Source of the DNA: Virgisporangium aurantiacum
GTDB taxonomy: Bacteria > Actinomycetota > Actinomycetes > Mycobacteriales > Micromonosporaceae
DNA: 64,000 nt
Reading direction: 5' to 3'
NCBI RefSeq assembly: GCF_016863635.1
Contig: NZ_BOPG01000061.1
Coordinates: forward strand, 62,001 to 126,000
The notes beneath the pieces are model-generated. The model was not told where the DNA came from, ran no database searches, and saw nothing but the letters and a program-made list of their open reading frames with translations. A program made the position numbers and the translations under genes. How positions within the stretch are numbered: the stretch's first letter is position 1; every line of letters starts with the position of its first letter. This document shows positions 38,406 through 47,439 of the stretch, piece by piece.

Positions 38406-39273
38406 CCGGCACCAGTCCCAACAGTCGCGCGGCGTTGTCCTTCAGGATGCGGGGCCGCACGTCCGGCTTGATGTCGAGGGTGTCGAAGTCCCTGAGCCAG
38501 CGGTCCGGCGTCAGCACCGGGTAGTCGGACCCGAACAGCACCTTGTCCTTCAGCAGCGTGTTGGCGTACCGCACCAGTTGCGGCGGGAAGTACTTCGGCG
38601 ACCAGCCCGACAGGTCGATGTGGACGGTCGGCTTGTGCGTGGCCACGGCGAGCGCCTCGTCCTGCCACGGGAACGACGGGTGCGCGATCACGATCTTCAG
38701 GCCGGGGAAGTCGGCCGCCACGTCGTCGAGGGCGAGCGGGTTCGAGTACTTGAGCCGGATGCCGCCACCGCCGGGCAGGCCGGCGCCGATCCCGGTCTGT
38801 CCACTGTGGAACAGCGCGACCATGCCGTGCTCCTGCAGCACCTCGTACACCGGGTACACCGCGCGGTCGTCGGGGTGGAACGCCTGGATGCTCGGGTGGA
38901 ACTTGAACCCCTTCACGTTCGGCAGCGCCGCCAGCCTGGCCGCGGCCGCGACGGCGTCCCGGCCGTGCGGATCCACGCTCGCGAACGGGATCAGCACGTC
39001 GGCGTGCTTCGCGCACTCCTCGGCCACCTCGTCGCTGGACACCGGCGGGTGCCCGGTGGCGGTTTCGGCGTCCACCGTGAACACCACCGCGGCCATCCGC
39101 CGCTCGCGGTAGTAGGCGGCGATGTCGGCGATCGACGGCTTCCGCTCACCGGCCACCTTGAAGTGCGCGGCCGAACCGTCCATGAGGGACGGTGGCAGTG
39201 ACGGGTGCCCGTCGCGGGAGACCTCCGCGTGCGTGTGCATGTCGATGGCGACGATGTCGTCCAGGTTGATCAC
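38398..39273 (-). CDS. Amidohydrolase-2 family (ACMSD-like) metal hydrolase/decarboxylase
   Basis: 291 residues. TIM-barrel amidohydrolase motifs: AIDMHTHAEVS (metal HxH), KGFKFHPSIQAF, IVIAHPSFPW, and FGSDYPVLTPDRW near the C-terminus. This pattern matches the amidohydrolase-2 group, which includes decarboxylases of aromatic acids (gamma-resorcylate type) and lactonases. It overlaps the LivM gene (ATGA) upstream and the ligase downstream, so it probably processes the compound brought in by the ABC importer. Confidence 0.87.
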   Translation of the reverse strand: MINLDDIVAIDMHTHAEVSRDGHPSLPPSLMDGSAAHFKVAGERKPSIADIAAYYRERRMAAVVFTVDAETATGHPPVSSDEVAEECAKHADVLIPFASVDPHGRDAVAAAARLAALPNVKGFKFHPSIQAFHPDDRAVYPVYEVLQEHGMVALFHSGQTGIGAGLPGGGGIRLKYSNPLALDDVAADFPGLKIVIAHPSFPWQDEALAVATHKPTVHIDLSGWSPKYFPPQLVRYANTLLKDKVLFGSDYPVLTPDRWLRDFDTLDIKPDVRPRILKDNAARLLGLVPDA

Positions 39274-40226
39274 TTCGCCGCAACTTTCGGACGGGGGCGC
39301 AGTCGGTCGATCGCGGGCACGATACCGCGCGGCAGGAACAGCACGACGAGCACGAGCAGCAACGCGTAGACCGCGTACGACAGCACGCTCGGCGCGTACT
39401 CGGGCATCCCCGGCCGCGTGCCGATGTTGGTGAGCACCTGCACCAGCACCGTGATCGCGGCGGCGCCGACGACCGGACCCACGATCGTGCCCAGCCCGCC
39501 GACCACGGCCATCACCACGAACTCGATCGAGAGCAGCACCGGGAACGACGCCGGCCCGAGATAGCCGAGGTAGTAGCAGTAGATGCCGCCGGCGAGCCCG
39601 GCCATGGCCGCCGACAGGGCGAACACCGCGAGCCGGTAGCGGCCCACCGGCACGCCGCTCGCGCCGGCCGCGGTCTCGCTCGTGGCCAGCGCCCGCAGCC
39701 CGCGCCCGGCCCGCGAGTCGATGAGGTGACGGGTGACCACGAGCGTCACCGCCAGCGCCGCGACGGCGAGGTAGGCGTACTCGACGTCCTCGCGGAACTC
39801 GAACCCGCCGACCGACAGCCGGGGGATGCCCTGCAGGCCGATCGCGCCGCCGGCCCAGTCGCCCTTCGACAGCAGCGACAGCAGGATCAGCTGCATCGCG
39901 AGCGTCGCGAACGCCAGCGCGTGGCCGCGCAGTCGCAGCAGCGGCAGGCCGATGAGGAACGCGGCCGTGGCGGCGACCAGCGGCGCGGCGAGCAGGCCCA
40001 GGACCGGGGCGGTGCCGTGCGTCGACAGGAGACCGGCGGTGTAGGCGCCGATCGCGTAGAACGACGCCTGCCCGAGGGACACCTGACCGGCGTAGCCCAT
40101 CAGCAACGAGAGCCCGGCGACGACGATCGCCGCGAGCACCAGCAGGATGAACACCGCGAGGTGCTTCTCCGGCAGCACCGCCGGCACCACGAGCAGCACC
40201 ACGACCACGGCGGCCAGCGCTTTCAC
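39270..40226 (-). CDS. livM: Branched-chain amino-acid-type ABC permease (LivM)
   Basis: 318 residues from GTG 40226, overlapping the LivH stop by 4 nt. About nine membrane helices and the LivM signature GYAGQVSLGQASFYAIGAY and VGGLGTIVGPVVGA. Works with LivH as the membrane channel of a HAAT-family importer. Confidence 0.92.
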   Translation of the reverse strand: MKALAAVVVVLLVVPAVLPEKHLAVFILLVLAAIVVAGLSLLMGYAGQVSLGQASFYAIGAYTAGLLSTHGTAPVLGLLAAPLVAATAAFLIGLPLLRLRGHALAFATLAMQLILLSLLSKGDWAGGAIGLQGIPRLSVGGFEFREDVEYAYLAVAALAVTLVVTRHLIDSRAGRGLRALATSETAAGASGVPVGRYRLAVFALSAAMAGLAGGIYCYYLGYLGPASFPVLLSIEFVVMAVVGGLGTIVGPVVGAAAITVLVQVLTNIGTRPGMPEYAPSVLSYAVYALLLVLVVLFLPRGIVPAIDRLRPRPKVAAK

Positions 40227-41083
40227 GTGACCTCCTCGACCACGCCGACCCGCCGCGCGGACTGCACGATCATGACCGCGAGCATCAGCAGCAACGCCAC
40301 CTCCAACTGGTACGCCCCGCCGCCCCACCCGGCGATGAGGGTCTGCGCGACGCCGAGCAGCAGCCCGCCCGCGAGCGTGACCGCCGGCCGGGTCAGCCCG
40401 CCGATGATCGCCGCCGCGAACCCGTTGACGATCAGCGTGACGTCGCTGTCGAACGTCACCTGCTGCGCGGGCGTGACGAGCACCCCGGCCAGGCCGCCGA
40501 GCGCGCCGCCGAGCGCGAACGCCACCAGGCCCATCCGGGTGACGTCGATGCCCACGATCCGCGCGGCGTGCGGGTTCGACGCGCACGCCGACAGCGCCTT
40601 GCCCACGTCGGTGCGCGCGAAGAACACCGCCATCGCCGCGAAGACCGGAACCGTCACCGCGACGACGAACAGGTACTGCCACGGCACCCGGGCGTCCCCG
40701 ATGGACAGTGCGCCCGGGATCCCGGGGAACGAGCGCGGCTGGTCGCCCCAGACGAGCACCTCGACCGCGTACGCGAACACGCCCAGCCCCAACGTGACGA
40801 TCAGCGAAGCGGCCGGCGTGGTGCCCGGCTTGCCGATCGCCACCAGGCCGACGAGGAGCCCGACGACCGCACCGACCACGACCGCGAGCCCCTCGGCGGC
40901 GACGTGCGGCACCCCGGAGGCGAGCAGGCTCGACGCCGACAGCGCCGCGACGACCGCGAACGCGCCCTGCGCGAAGTTGACCACGTGGGTGACCCGGTAG
41001 ATCGCCACCAGGCCGCTGCCCACCAACGCATACCCGGCACCGATGCCGAGCCCGGTGAGCACATAGGCGAGGAACTGGCTCAC
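40223..41083 (-). CDS. livH: Branched-chain amino-acid-type ABC permease (LivH)
   Basis: 286 residues from GTG 41083, overlapping the LivF stop. About eight helices with the family segments VTHVVNFAQGAFAVV and IIGGLTRPAVTLAGGLLLG. A basic upstream extension of the frame is non-coding in composition. Second permease of the importer. Confidence 0.92.
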   Translation of the reverse strand: MSQFLAYVLTGLGIGAGYALVGSGLVAIYRVTHVVNFAQGAFAVVAALSASSLLASGVPHVAAEGLAVVVGAVVGLLVGLVAIGKPGTTPAASLIVTLGLGVFAYAVEVLVWGDQPRSFPGIPGALSIGDARVPWQYLFVVAVTVPVFAAMAVFFARTDVGKALSACASNPHAARIVGIDVTRMGLVAFALGGALGGLAGVLVTPAQQVTFDSDVTLIVNGFAAAIIGGLTRPAVTLAGGLLLGVAQTLIAGWGGGAYQLEVALLLMLAVMIVQSARRVGVVEEVT

Positions 41084-41745
41084 GTGGTCGCTCCGCCGAG
41101 ATACGCCGCCGCGACGGCGGAGGAACCGGCCAGTTCCGCCGACGGTCCGTGGAGGACGATCCGGCCCGCCTCCAGCACGTACGCCCGCATGCACAGCTCC
41201 AGCGCGAGCCGCGCGTTCTGCTCGATGAGCAGCACGGCGATGCCGCGGGACGCGTTGAGCTCGCGCAGGTGCGTGACGAGGTCGGCCACCACGAGCGGCG
41301 CCAGCCCGAGCGACAGCTCGTCGACCACCAGCACGTCGGGGCGGGCCATCAACGCCCGCCCCACGCTGACCATCTGCTGCTGACCGCCGGACAGCAGGCC
41401 GGCCTTCTGCCGCCGCACCCGCACCAGGTCGGGCAACAGCTCGTAGATCGCCGACGTGTCCCGCCCGCGCCGCCCGTTGCGCCAGCCGCCGAGCCGCAGG
41501 TTGTCGTCGACGCTCAGGTCGGGGAACACCTCCCGGCCCTCGGGCACCACGGCGATCCGGCCCCGCACCTCGTACCGACCGGCAGCCGGCCGCACGATCC
41601 CGGCGAGCGTGTTGACGAGCGTGGACTTCCCGGCGCCGTTCGGTCCGATGAGCGCGACGAGCTCGCCGGCGTCGACGTACAGGTCCACCCCGTCGAGCGC
41701 GGTGGCCGCCCCGTACCGGACCACGAGGCCTTCGACCGCGATCAT
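41080..41745 (-). CDS. livF: ABC importer ATPase (LivF)
   Basis: 221 residues from ATG 41745. Walker A GPNGAGKSTL, Q-loop region VPEGREVFPDL, signature LLSGGQQQMVSVGRAL, Walker B VLVVDELSLGLAP (DE-L-S instead of DEPS), and the LivF ending. Overlaps both neighbours by 4 nt (ATGA at each junction). Confidence 0.92.
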   Translation of the reverse strand: MIAVEGLVVRYGAATALDGVDLYVDAGELVALIGPNGAGKSTLVNTLAGIVRPAAGRYEVRGRIAVVPEGREVFPDLSVDDNLRLGGWRNGRRGRDTSAIYELLPDLVRVRRQKAGLLSGGQQQMVSVGRALMARPDVLVVDELSLGLAPLVVADLVTHLRELNASRGIAVLLIEQNARLALELCMRAYVLEAGRIVLHGPSAELAGSSAVAAAYLGGATT

Positions 41746-42509
41746 GTGGTCACCTCCGAGGTCTTCCCCAGGTACGCCGCGACCACCTTGGGGTCCGCTC
41801 GCACCTCGGCCGCCGTGCCGTCCGCGATGACCGCGCCCAGGTCGAGGACGGTGACGCGGTCGACCAGCCGCATCACGAACCCGACGTCGTGCTCGACCAG
41901 CAGCATGGTGAGACCGTCCACATGCAACTGTCCGATGAGGACGGACAGCCGCTCGCGCTCGGCGGCGCGCAGCCCCGACGCCGGCTCGTCGAGCAGCAGC
42001 AGCTTCGGCTGCCCGCACAGCGCGCGGGCGACCTGCAGCGCCCGCTGCTGGCCCAGCGGCAGCGCCTCGGCCGGCCGGTCGGCCCAGTCGGCGAGTCCGG
42101 TGCGCTCCAGGCATTCCACCGCGCGGGACCGGATCGCGCGCTCGGCCCGGAAGTGCCGCGGCAGGCGCAGTACCGCGGAGAGGAAGCCGGAGTCGAACGA
42201 CGCGTGCGCGCCGACCATCACGTTCTCCAGCGCGGTCATCCCGCGGAAGATGCGGGCGCCCTGGAACACCACCGCGATGCCCAGCGCGGCGCGACGGTGC
42301 GGCGGCAACCGGTCGATCCGGGTGCCGCCGAACGTCACCGTGCCGCTGTCGGCGGCGAGCTGGCCGCCGATCACGTTGAACAGCGTGGACTTGCCGGCGC
42401 CGTTGGGCCCGATGATCCCGCGCAATTCGCCGTCCGCGACGTCGAGGTCGACGTCGCGGACGGCATAGACACCGCCGAAGGACCGGGAGACGCCGGCGAG
42501 TGTCAGCAC
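41742..42509 (-). CDS. livG: ABC importer ATPase (LivG)
   Basis: 255 residues. Walker A GPNGAGKSTLFNVIGG, Walker B LLLLDEPASGLRAAE and the H-switch VEHDVGFVM. The signature loop reads LPLGQQRALQVARAL, a slightly degenerate form typical of LivG. Pairs with LivF; only 3 bp separate it from the binding-protein stop. Confidence 0.92.
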   Translation of the reverse strand: MLTLAGVSRSFGGVYAVRDVDLDVADGELRGIIGPNGAGKSTLFNVIGGQLAADSGTVTFGGTRIDRLPPHRRAALGIAVVFQGARIFRGMTALENVMVGAHASFDSGFLSAVLRLPRHFRAERAIRSRAVECLERTGLADWADRPAEALPLGQQRALQVARALCGQPKLLLLDEPASGLRAAERERLSVLIGQLHVDGLTMLLVEHDVGFVMRLVDRVTVLDLGAVIADGTAAEVRADPKVVAAYLGKTSEVTT

Positions 42510-42512
42510 GAC

Positions 42513-43706
42513 TTACTTGCCGGAGATCTTTGCCAGCTGCGACTTCGTCCACTCGGTCGGCACGAACTGGCCGCCCTTGACCGTGTTCACGGCGATGAAG
42601 TCGGGCTTCAGCCCACTGTGGTCGGTCTTCGAGTAGACGTAGCGGCCGTTCGGCGTCACCAGGTCGAGCGTCTCCAGCGCGTCGCGGACCTTCTTCTTGT
42701 CGGCGCCCTTGGCCTTCTCGATCGCGGCGGCGAGCAGCTTGACGCCGCTGTAACCGTCCTGCGCGAACTGCGGCGGCGGGTAGCCGTACTTGGCCTGGAA
42801 CGCCGAGTGCAGCTTGGTGACGGCGTCCTTCTGCGGCCCGTCGGGCAGGGACGGGCCGATCACGCCGATCGAGCTGGACAGGGTGACGCCCTCGGCGGCC
42901 GGACCGGCCGGGTCGAGGAACAGCTTGCTCGCCTGCGCGCCGGTGAGCATCAACGGGACGCCCGCGCCGGCGGTGGCGTACTGCTTGGTGAACGCGACCG
43001 CCGGAGGACCGGTGGCCCAGACGGTGAGCGCCTGCGCGCCCGACGAGCGCACCTTCGCGAACACCGCGCTGAACTCGGTGGTGGTGGTCTGGAACTCCTC
43101 GGTGGCGACGAGCGTGACGCCGTACTGTCCGGCCTTCGCCTGCATGCCCCGGAACCCCGCCACCGCATAGGAACTCTTGGTGTCGTAGGCGATCGCGAGC
43201 TTGCTGACGTTGGTGCCCTGGAAGTACTGGAGCATCCGCTCGGCGTAGGTGGCCGAGGTGGCCGGCACCACGAACACGTACGGGTGCACGGGGTTGACCT
43301 GTTCGTCGGCCGGGGTGAGCGAGATGTAGGGGATCTCTTCCCGGTCGACGAGCGGGATGGTCGCCAGCGCGGAGTTGGAGAAGGGCGATCCGATGACCGC
43401 GTCGACGTCACCCTTGATCTCGTTGAAGGCGAGCACGGACTGATCGGGCTGGCTCTTGTCGTCCTTGACCGTGGTTTCGATCTTGCGGCCGGCGACGCCG
43501 CCCGCCGCGTTGATCTCCTCGACGGCGAGGTCGACGGCCTTCTTGTCCTCGGTGCCGAGGGACGAGTAGTTGCCGGTGAGCGAGACGATCAGCCCGACCT
43601 TGATCGGGCCGGCGTCGCCACCGGAGTTGTCGGATGAGTCGGAGCCGCAGGCGGCGGTTGCTACGGCCAATGTGAGTGTGAACGCTAAGGGCAGGAGGCG
43701 GCGCAC
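42513..43706 (-). CDS. Branched-chain-type substrate-binding lipoprotein (LivK-like)
   Basis: 397 residues, GTG start with GGAGG. Lipoprotein signal with lipobox ATAAC (Cys20), then a peripheral-binding-protein-1 fold: GLIVSLTGNYSSLG, AVEEINAAGGVAGR, SNSALATIPL. It is first in the operon and should hand substrate to LivHMGF. A paralogue encoded at 44759-45958 shares most of these segments. The ligand may be an aromatic or branched acid rather than leucine, given the downstream ligase (inference). Confidence 0.92.
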   Translation of the reverse strand: MRRLLPLAFTLTLAVATAACGSDSSDNSGGDAGPIKVGLIVSLTGNYSSLGTEDKKAVDLAVEEINAAGGVAGRKIETTVKDDKSQPDQSVLAFNEIKGDVDAVIGSPFSNSALATIPLVDREEIPYISLTPADEQVNPVHPYVFVVPATSATYAERMLQYFQGTNVSKLAIAYDTKSSYAVAGFRGMQAKAGQYGVTLVATEEFQTTTTEFSAVFAKVRSSGAQALTVWATGPPAVAFTKQYATAGAGVPLMLTGAQASKLFLDPAGPAAEGVTLSSSIGVIGPSLPDGPQKDAVTKLHSAFQAKYGYPPPQFAQDGYSGVKLLAAAIEKAKGADKKKVRDALETLDLVTPNGRYVYSKTDHSGLKPDFIAVNTVKGGQFVPTEWTKSQLAKISGK

Positions 43707-43755
43707 GAGTTCCTCCGGTACGAAAAGGAGGGGTGACCGGGGCTGTGTTCCGCAC

Positions 43756-43818
43756 CATAGTTAGGCGCGGATGTTGCAGCCGTCAAGAGGTTGCCGAATA
43801 TCGCGTCCCGCAACTATG
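43756..43818. promoter_or_regulatory. Mirror-image motifs in the livK/PaaX divergent promoter region
   Basis: CATAGTT (43756-43762) and AACTATG (43812-43818) are inverted copies flanking the 120-bp divergent region. Each lies at a -10-like position for the gene it faces (AACTAT read toward each start). On the PaaX side the spacing suggests a leaderless transcript. They could be paired promoters or PaaX binding half-sites. Confidence 0.4.
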
Positions 43819-43826
43819 TTCGGCGC

Positions 43827-44648
43827 GTGACAAGCGTTGCGGCGCCCGAGGCGGCCGCGTTGCGTCCCCAACTCGTTCTGCTGCTGCTCTTCGGCGACCA
43901 CATCCTCGGTAGAGACCGGAGTCTCTTCTCCGGCAGCGCCATCGACGTGCTCGGTCGGCTGGGCGTCTCCGAGCACGCCACCCGCTCGACGCTGGCCCGC
44001 ATGGTGAACCGCGGCCTGCTCCAGCGCCGCCGCGACGGGCGTCGCATGTACTTCGGCCTCACCCCGCGGGCGGTCGAGATCCTGCGCGACGGCCAGCGTC
44101 GCATCTGGCAGACCGGCGCGGTGAACGACAACTGGGACGGCACTTGGACGCTGCTCTGCTTCTCGCTGCCCGAGGCGTGGCAGCGCGAGCGGCACGGGCT
44201 GCGGTCGCAACTGGCGTGGGCCGGGTTCGGTCCGCTGCAGGGCGGCCTGTGGATCGCGCCGGGCCACGTGGAGGTGCGCGCCGTGGTCAGCGGCCTCGGC
44301 CTGGACGCGCACGTGCGCGTCTTCCGCGCCCAGGCCGACGAGGTGACCGACGTGCGCCAACTGATCGGTGACGCGTACGACCTCGACGGGCTGGCCGCCC
44401 GGTACCACGCGTTCCTGGACCGGTGGGAGCGGGTGCTGCCGGCGCTCGCCGACCCGCTGACCAGCCGGCTGCTGGTGGTGGGGGACTGGCTGCGCGTGAT
44501 CCGGCGCGACCCGCGCCTGCCGGTGCGGCACCTGCCCGACGACTGGCCGGCGGTGCGGGCGCAGGCCACGTTCCACCGGTTGGCCGGTGCGCTGGAGGAG
44601 CCGGCCCGCGCGCAGGCGGCGACTCTACTCGATATGCGCGAACTCTGA
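43827..44648 (+). CDS. PaaX-family transcriptional repressor
   Basis: 273 residues from GTG 43827. The PaaX layout is present: N-terminal winged helix (AIDVLGRLGVSEHATRSTLA, then RMVNRGLLQRRRDGRRMYFGL), middle region with WDGTWTLLCFSLPEAWQRER (quoted in part) and GLWIAPG, and a C-terminal domain. PaaX proteins repress aromatic-acid (phenylacetyl-CoA) genes and are released by the CoA thioester. Divergent from the Liv/ligase operon, it probably responds to the CoA ester made by the ligase there (inference). Confidence 0.87.
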   Translation: MTSVAAPEAAALRPQLVLLLLFGDHILGRDRSLFSGSAIDVLGRLGVSEHATRSTLARMVNRGLLQRRRDGRRMYFGLTPRAVEILRDGQRRIWQTGAVNDNWDGTWTLLCFSLPEAWQRERHGLRSQLAWAGFGPLQGGLWIAPGHVEVRAVVSGLGLDAHVRVFRAQADEVTDVRQLIGDAYDLDGLAARYHAFLDRWERVLPALADPLTSRLLVVGDWLRVIRRDPRLPVRHLPDDWPAVRAQATFHRLAGALEEPARAQAATLLDMREL

Positions 44649-44674
44649 CGGGTCCGATCGGGCGCGGTTGTATG

Positions 44675-44698
44675 GACCGTTCACCCTCTCGAACGGTC
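44675..44698. promoter_or_regulatory. 8-bp inverted repeat between paaX and the second binding protein
   Basis: GACCGTTC (44675-44682) and GAACGGTC (44691-44698) are exact inverse copies around 8 nt. The element lies 27 bp past the PaaX-type stop and 60 bp before the next start, so it may be an operator or a terminator. Confidence 0.5.
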
Positions 44699-44758
44699 GA
44701 TGAACTCCCGGTAACATCCGGCGCGCTTGTCATCCGCGCAGGTACACGGAGGTATCTC

Positions 44759-45958
44759 GTGCGCCGGTTACTGCCCCTGTCCGTGCTGCTCGCCGTCGTG
44801 GTCGCCACCGCCGGATGCGGCGACGACAGTGCGGGCGGAGACGGTGCCGGCAAGGACGGGAGCCGGCCGTACCGCATCGGCATGATCGCCCCGCTCACCG
44901 GCAACTACGAGCAGCTCGGGCGCGACCACAAGAAGGCCGTCGAGCTGGCCGTCGAGGAGATCAACACGGCCGGCGGCGTGCTCGGCCGCCCCATCGAGCT
45001 CCAGGTGCGTGACGACCGCAGCGAGCCCAACCAGTCGGCGCTCGCCTTCAACGACATCAAGGGCGGCGTCGACGTCGTCATCGGGTCGGCGTTCTCCAAC
45101 TCCGCGCTGGCGACGATCCCGTTGGCCGAGGACGCCCGCATCCCGTACGTGTCGCTGGCACCGGCCGACGAGCAGGTGAAGCCGATCCGGCCCCACACGT
45201 TCGTGGTGCCCGCCACCTCGGCCCAGTACGCCGACCGCCTGCTGCAGTACTTCCAGGCGATGAACCTCAAGAAGATCGCCGTCGCCTTCGACGGCCGCAG
45301 CTCGTACGCCACCGCCGGGCTGATCGGCATGCGGGACAAGGCCGGGTACTACGGCCTCACGCTGGTGGCCAGCGAGGAGTTCCAGACCGGCATCTCCGAC
45401 TTCACGGCGATCTTCAACCGGGTGAAGAACTCGGGCGCGCAGGTCCTGACGGTGTGGGCCACCGGCCCGCCCGCCGTGACGGCCACCAAGCAGTACGCCA
45501 CCTCGAAGCTCGCCCTGCCGCTGGTGATGACCGGCGCGCAGGCCAGCCGGCTGTTCCTCGACCCGGCCGGCTCCGCCGCCGAGGGACTGACGATCGCCAG
45601 TTCGATCGGCGTCGTCGGGTCCTACCTGCCCGAGGGCGAGCAGAAGGAGGTGATCGCCAGCCTGTCGCGGTCGTTCCGGGCGCTCTACAAGTACGCGCCG
45701 CCGCAGTTCGCCCAGGACGGCTACAGCGCCGTCCAGCTGATCGCGGCCGCCGCGAAGCAGGCGAAGAGCATCGACCGGGCCAAGGTCCGGGACGCGCTGG
45801 AGAACATCAGGCTGGTGACGCCGAACGGCTACTACGCCTACTCCAAGACCGACCACAACGGGCTGACGAGCGACTTCATCTCGGTCAACAAGGTCGACGG
45901 GGGCGCCCTGATCCCCACCGACTGGGCGAAGTCGCAGTTCCCCGCCGCGATGCGGTGA
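44759..45958 (+). CDS. Second LivK-like substrate-binding lipoprotein
   Basis: 399 residues, GTG start after CGGAGG. Lipobox ATAGC in the signal peptide. It is a close paralogue of the 42513-43706 product, sharing LTGNYEQLG, SNSALATIPLAED, PATSAQYADRLLQYFQ and PPQFAQDGYSAVQLI, but is an orphan without its own permease genes. Codon 4 is TTA (44768-44770), a rare codon in such genomes that in streptomycetes can confer bldA-dependent translation. It may supply a second ligand to the same LivHMGF machinery. Confidence 0.9.
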   Translation: MRRLLPLSVLLAVVVATAGCGDDSAGGDGAGKDGSRPYRIGMIAPLTGNYEQLGRDHKKAVELAVEEINTAGGVLGRPIELQVRDDRSEPNQSALAFNDIKGGVDVVIGSAFSNSALATIPLAEDARIPYVSLAPADEQVKPIRPHTFVVPATSAQYADRLLQYFQAMNLKKIAVAFDGRSSYATAGLIGMRDKAGYYGLTLVASEEFQTGISDFTAIFNRVKNSGAQVLTVWATGPPAVTATKQYATSKLALPLVMTGAQASRLFLDPAGSAAEGLTIASSIGVVGSYLPEGEQKEVIASLSRSFRALYKYAPPQFAQDGYSAVQLIAAAAKQAKSIDRAKVRDALENIRLVTPNGYYAYSKTDHNGLTSDFISVNKVDGGALIPTDWAKSQFPAAMR

Positions 45959-45976
45959 ACGATGCGGTGAACGACG

Positions 45977-46714
45977 TCAGGCGCTGATCAGCACCGGGCA
46001 GTGTGCGCTGTCGAGCATGCTGCTCGGCACCGGGCCCAGCAGGTCGTCGTCGCCGTGGCCGAGCACCACCAGTTGCGCCCGCCTCGACAGGGCGAGCAGC
46101 GCGGGCGTCGGTTCGGCCTCGATCGTGGTGGTGCGGACCGGCACCCGGGGGAACTTGTCGCGCCACGGTGCCAGCGACTCGTCGAGTTCGGCGCCGGCCG
46201 ACGAGACCGCGATCAGCGGGCAGCCGCGCATGCCGGCCTCCTCGAACGCGAGCCCCACCGCCGACTGCGTACCGGCGGATCCGTCGGCGCCCACGACCAC
46301 CGGGCTGTGGTCGGGCGGCAGCTGCCCCCGGACCACCACCACCGGCACCGCCGAGGCGTCGGCGACCGTGCGACCGGCCCGGCCCAGCGGCGTGCGGCCG
46401 GGTTCTCCCTCATCGCCCACGACGAGGAGGGCCGCGCCCGACGACGCCAGGCTCAACGCTTCGGCCGCGTCGCCGTCGACGATCATTCCGCTGACCCGCA
46501 CCGACGGCTCCAGTTGCCGCGCGTCGGTGACCATGTGGGCGAGCTTCCGGCTGGCAAGCGCGGGATCGGACGGCTCGGTGGTGTCGACGAACACCACCCG
46601 TAGCCGGGCCCTCCGGCGCTGCGCCTCGCGGGCCGCCCAGTAGAGGGCGTCCCAACTCGGTGCTGTGCCATCGACGCCGATCACGATGTCGGAGTGTATG
46701 CCGGTAGAGATCAT
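45977..46714 (-). CDS. Tandem-domain universal stress protein
   Basis: 245 residues with two Usp domains. The first opens IVIGVDGTAPSWDALYWA and ends LLVVGDEGEPGRTPLGRAG (the ATP-binding G-rich loop), the second VVVGADGSAGTQSAVGLAF and LVVLGHGDDDLLG. Likely an ATP-binding cytoplasmic stress protein. Single gene, convergent with the orphan binding protein (18-bp gap). Confidence 0.9.
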   Translation of the reverse strand: MISTGIHSDIVIGVDGTAPSWDALYWAAREAQRRRARLRVVFVDTTEPSDPALASRKLAHMVTDARQLEPSVRVSGMIVDGDAAEALSLASSGAALLVVGDEGEPGRTPLGRAGRTVADASAVPVVVVRGQLPPDHSPVVVGADGSAGTQSAVGLAFEEAGMRGCPLIAVSSAGAELDESLAPWRDKFPRVPVRTTTIEAEPTPALLALSRRAQLVVLGHGDDDLLGPVPSSMLDSAHCPVLISA

Positions 46715-46787
46715 CGGCGCCGCCCTTCACCCGCCTCGCGTGCCCTCAACCAGACTCGCACGCCGAGGTTGCCGTGCGCGACGGTTC

Positions 46788-47384
46788 CTAACTGGAACCA
46801 TCTGCCAATTCTGCCGTCCTCCGGTGGTCGATCCGTTCGCGATGTGTATTGCTCCGCACCTCGTCGATCTGCTCGCCGACCGCCCGCACCCGCTCGGCCC
46901 ACGCGGCGGGCAGGTGCTCCTCGGCGTGGGCGAGCAGATCGGGGAGCGCGGTGGCGTCGGCGTCGCCGAGGGCGGCGTGCAGCCGGTCGAGGCTGGGCTG
47001 GGCGTCGGGGCCGAGGTCGGTGAGCGCGCTGATCTGGCCGGCCAGTTGGCGCAGGTCGGCGCCGTTCGACCGGGCCCAGGCGGTCACCGCGCGGTCGCCG
47101 GCCCGGCGGTCGCGCTCGGCCAGCACCCGTTCGTCGCCGGTGAGCCCCGCCTCGCCCGTCCGCGGCCGGCGCAGCCGCAGGTAGCGGCGCTCGGCGGCCT
47201 GCCGGCTGGCGACACCGAGCACGGGCGCGAGGTCGGCCCAGTTGACCCCGGCGGCGCGGGCGGCGGCGATCAGCTCGGGTTCGCGGGCGTCGAGGTGGTC
47301 GCGGAGGGCGCGGAGCGCGGCGAGGGCGGCCAGGGGATCGGTGGACGCGTCGAGCACGCGCGCGAGCGGGGTCGCATCGTGCAT
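46788..47384 (-). CDS. HSP18-type transcriptional regulator
   Basis: 198 residues from ATG 47384. The HTH-like segment DLAPVLGVASRQAAERRYLRL follows an N-terminal helical part (LAALRALRDHLDAREPEL). I recognise this as the regulator found divergent from Hsp20/Hsp18 genes in Micromonosporaceae; an Hsp20 gene is divergent here. The C-terminal half is acidic and helical. Presumably binds the palindrome at 47421-47439 (inference). Confidence 0.78.
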   Translation of the reverse strand: MHDATPLARVLDASTDPLAALAALRALRDHLDAREPELIAAARAAGVNWADLAPVLGVASRQAAERRYLRLRRPRTGEAGLTGDERVLAERDRRAGDRAVTAWARSNGADLRQLAGQISALTDLGPDAQPSLDRLHAALGDADATALPDLLAHAEEHLPAAWAERVRAVGEQIDEVRSNTHRERIDHRRTAELADGSS

Positions 47385-47420
47385 CACACACCTCAGTCGT
47401 ATCTTCGATGACGTTCCGGT

Positions 47421-47439
47421 TGTCATCGTTTCGATGACA
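47421..47439. promoter_or_regulatory. Operator between HSP18 regulator and Hsp20
   Basis: TGTCATCG-TTT-CGATGACA is a perfect 19-bp palindrome. A further half-site, CGATGAC (47406-47412), lies upstream and pairs with the GTCATCG in the same pattern. It differs from the HAIR element bound by HspR. Located mid-way between the divergent starts at 47384 and 47499. Confidence 0.7.
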
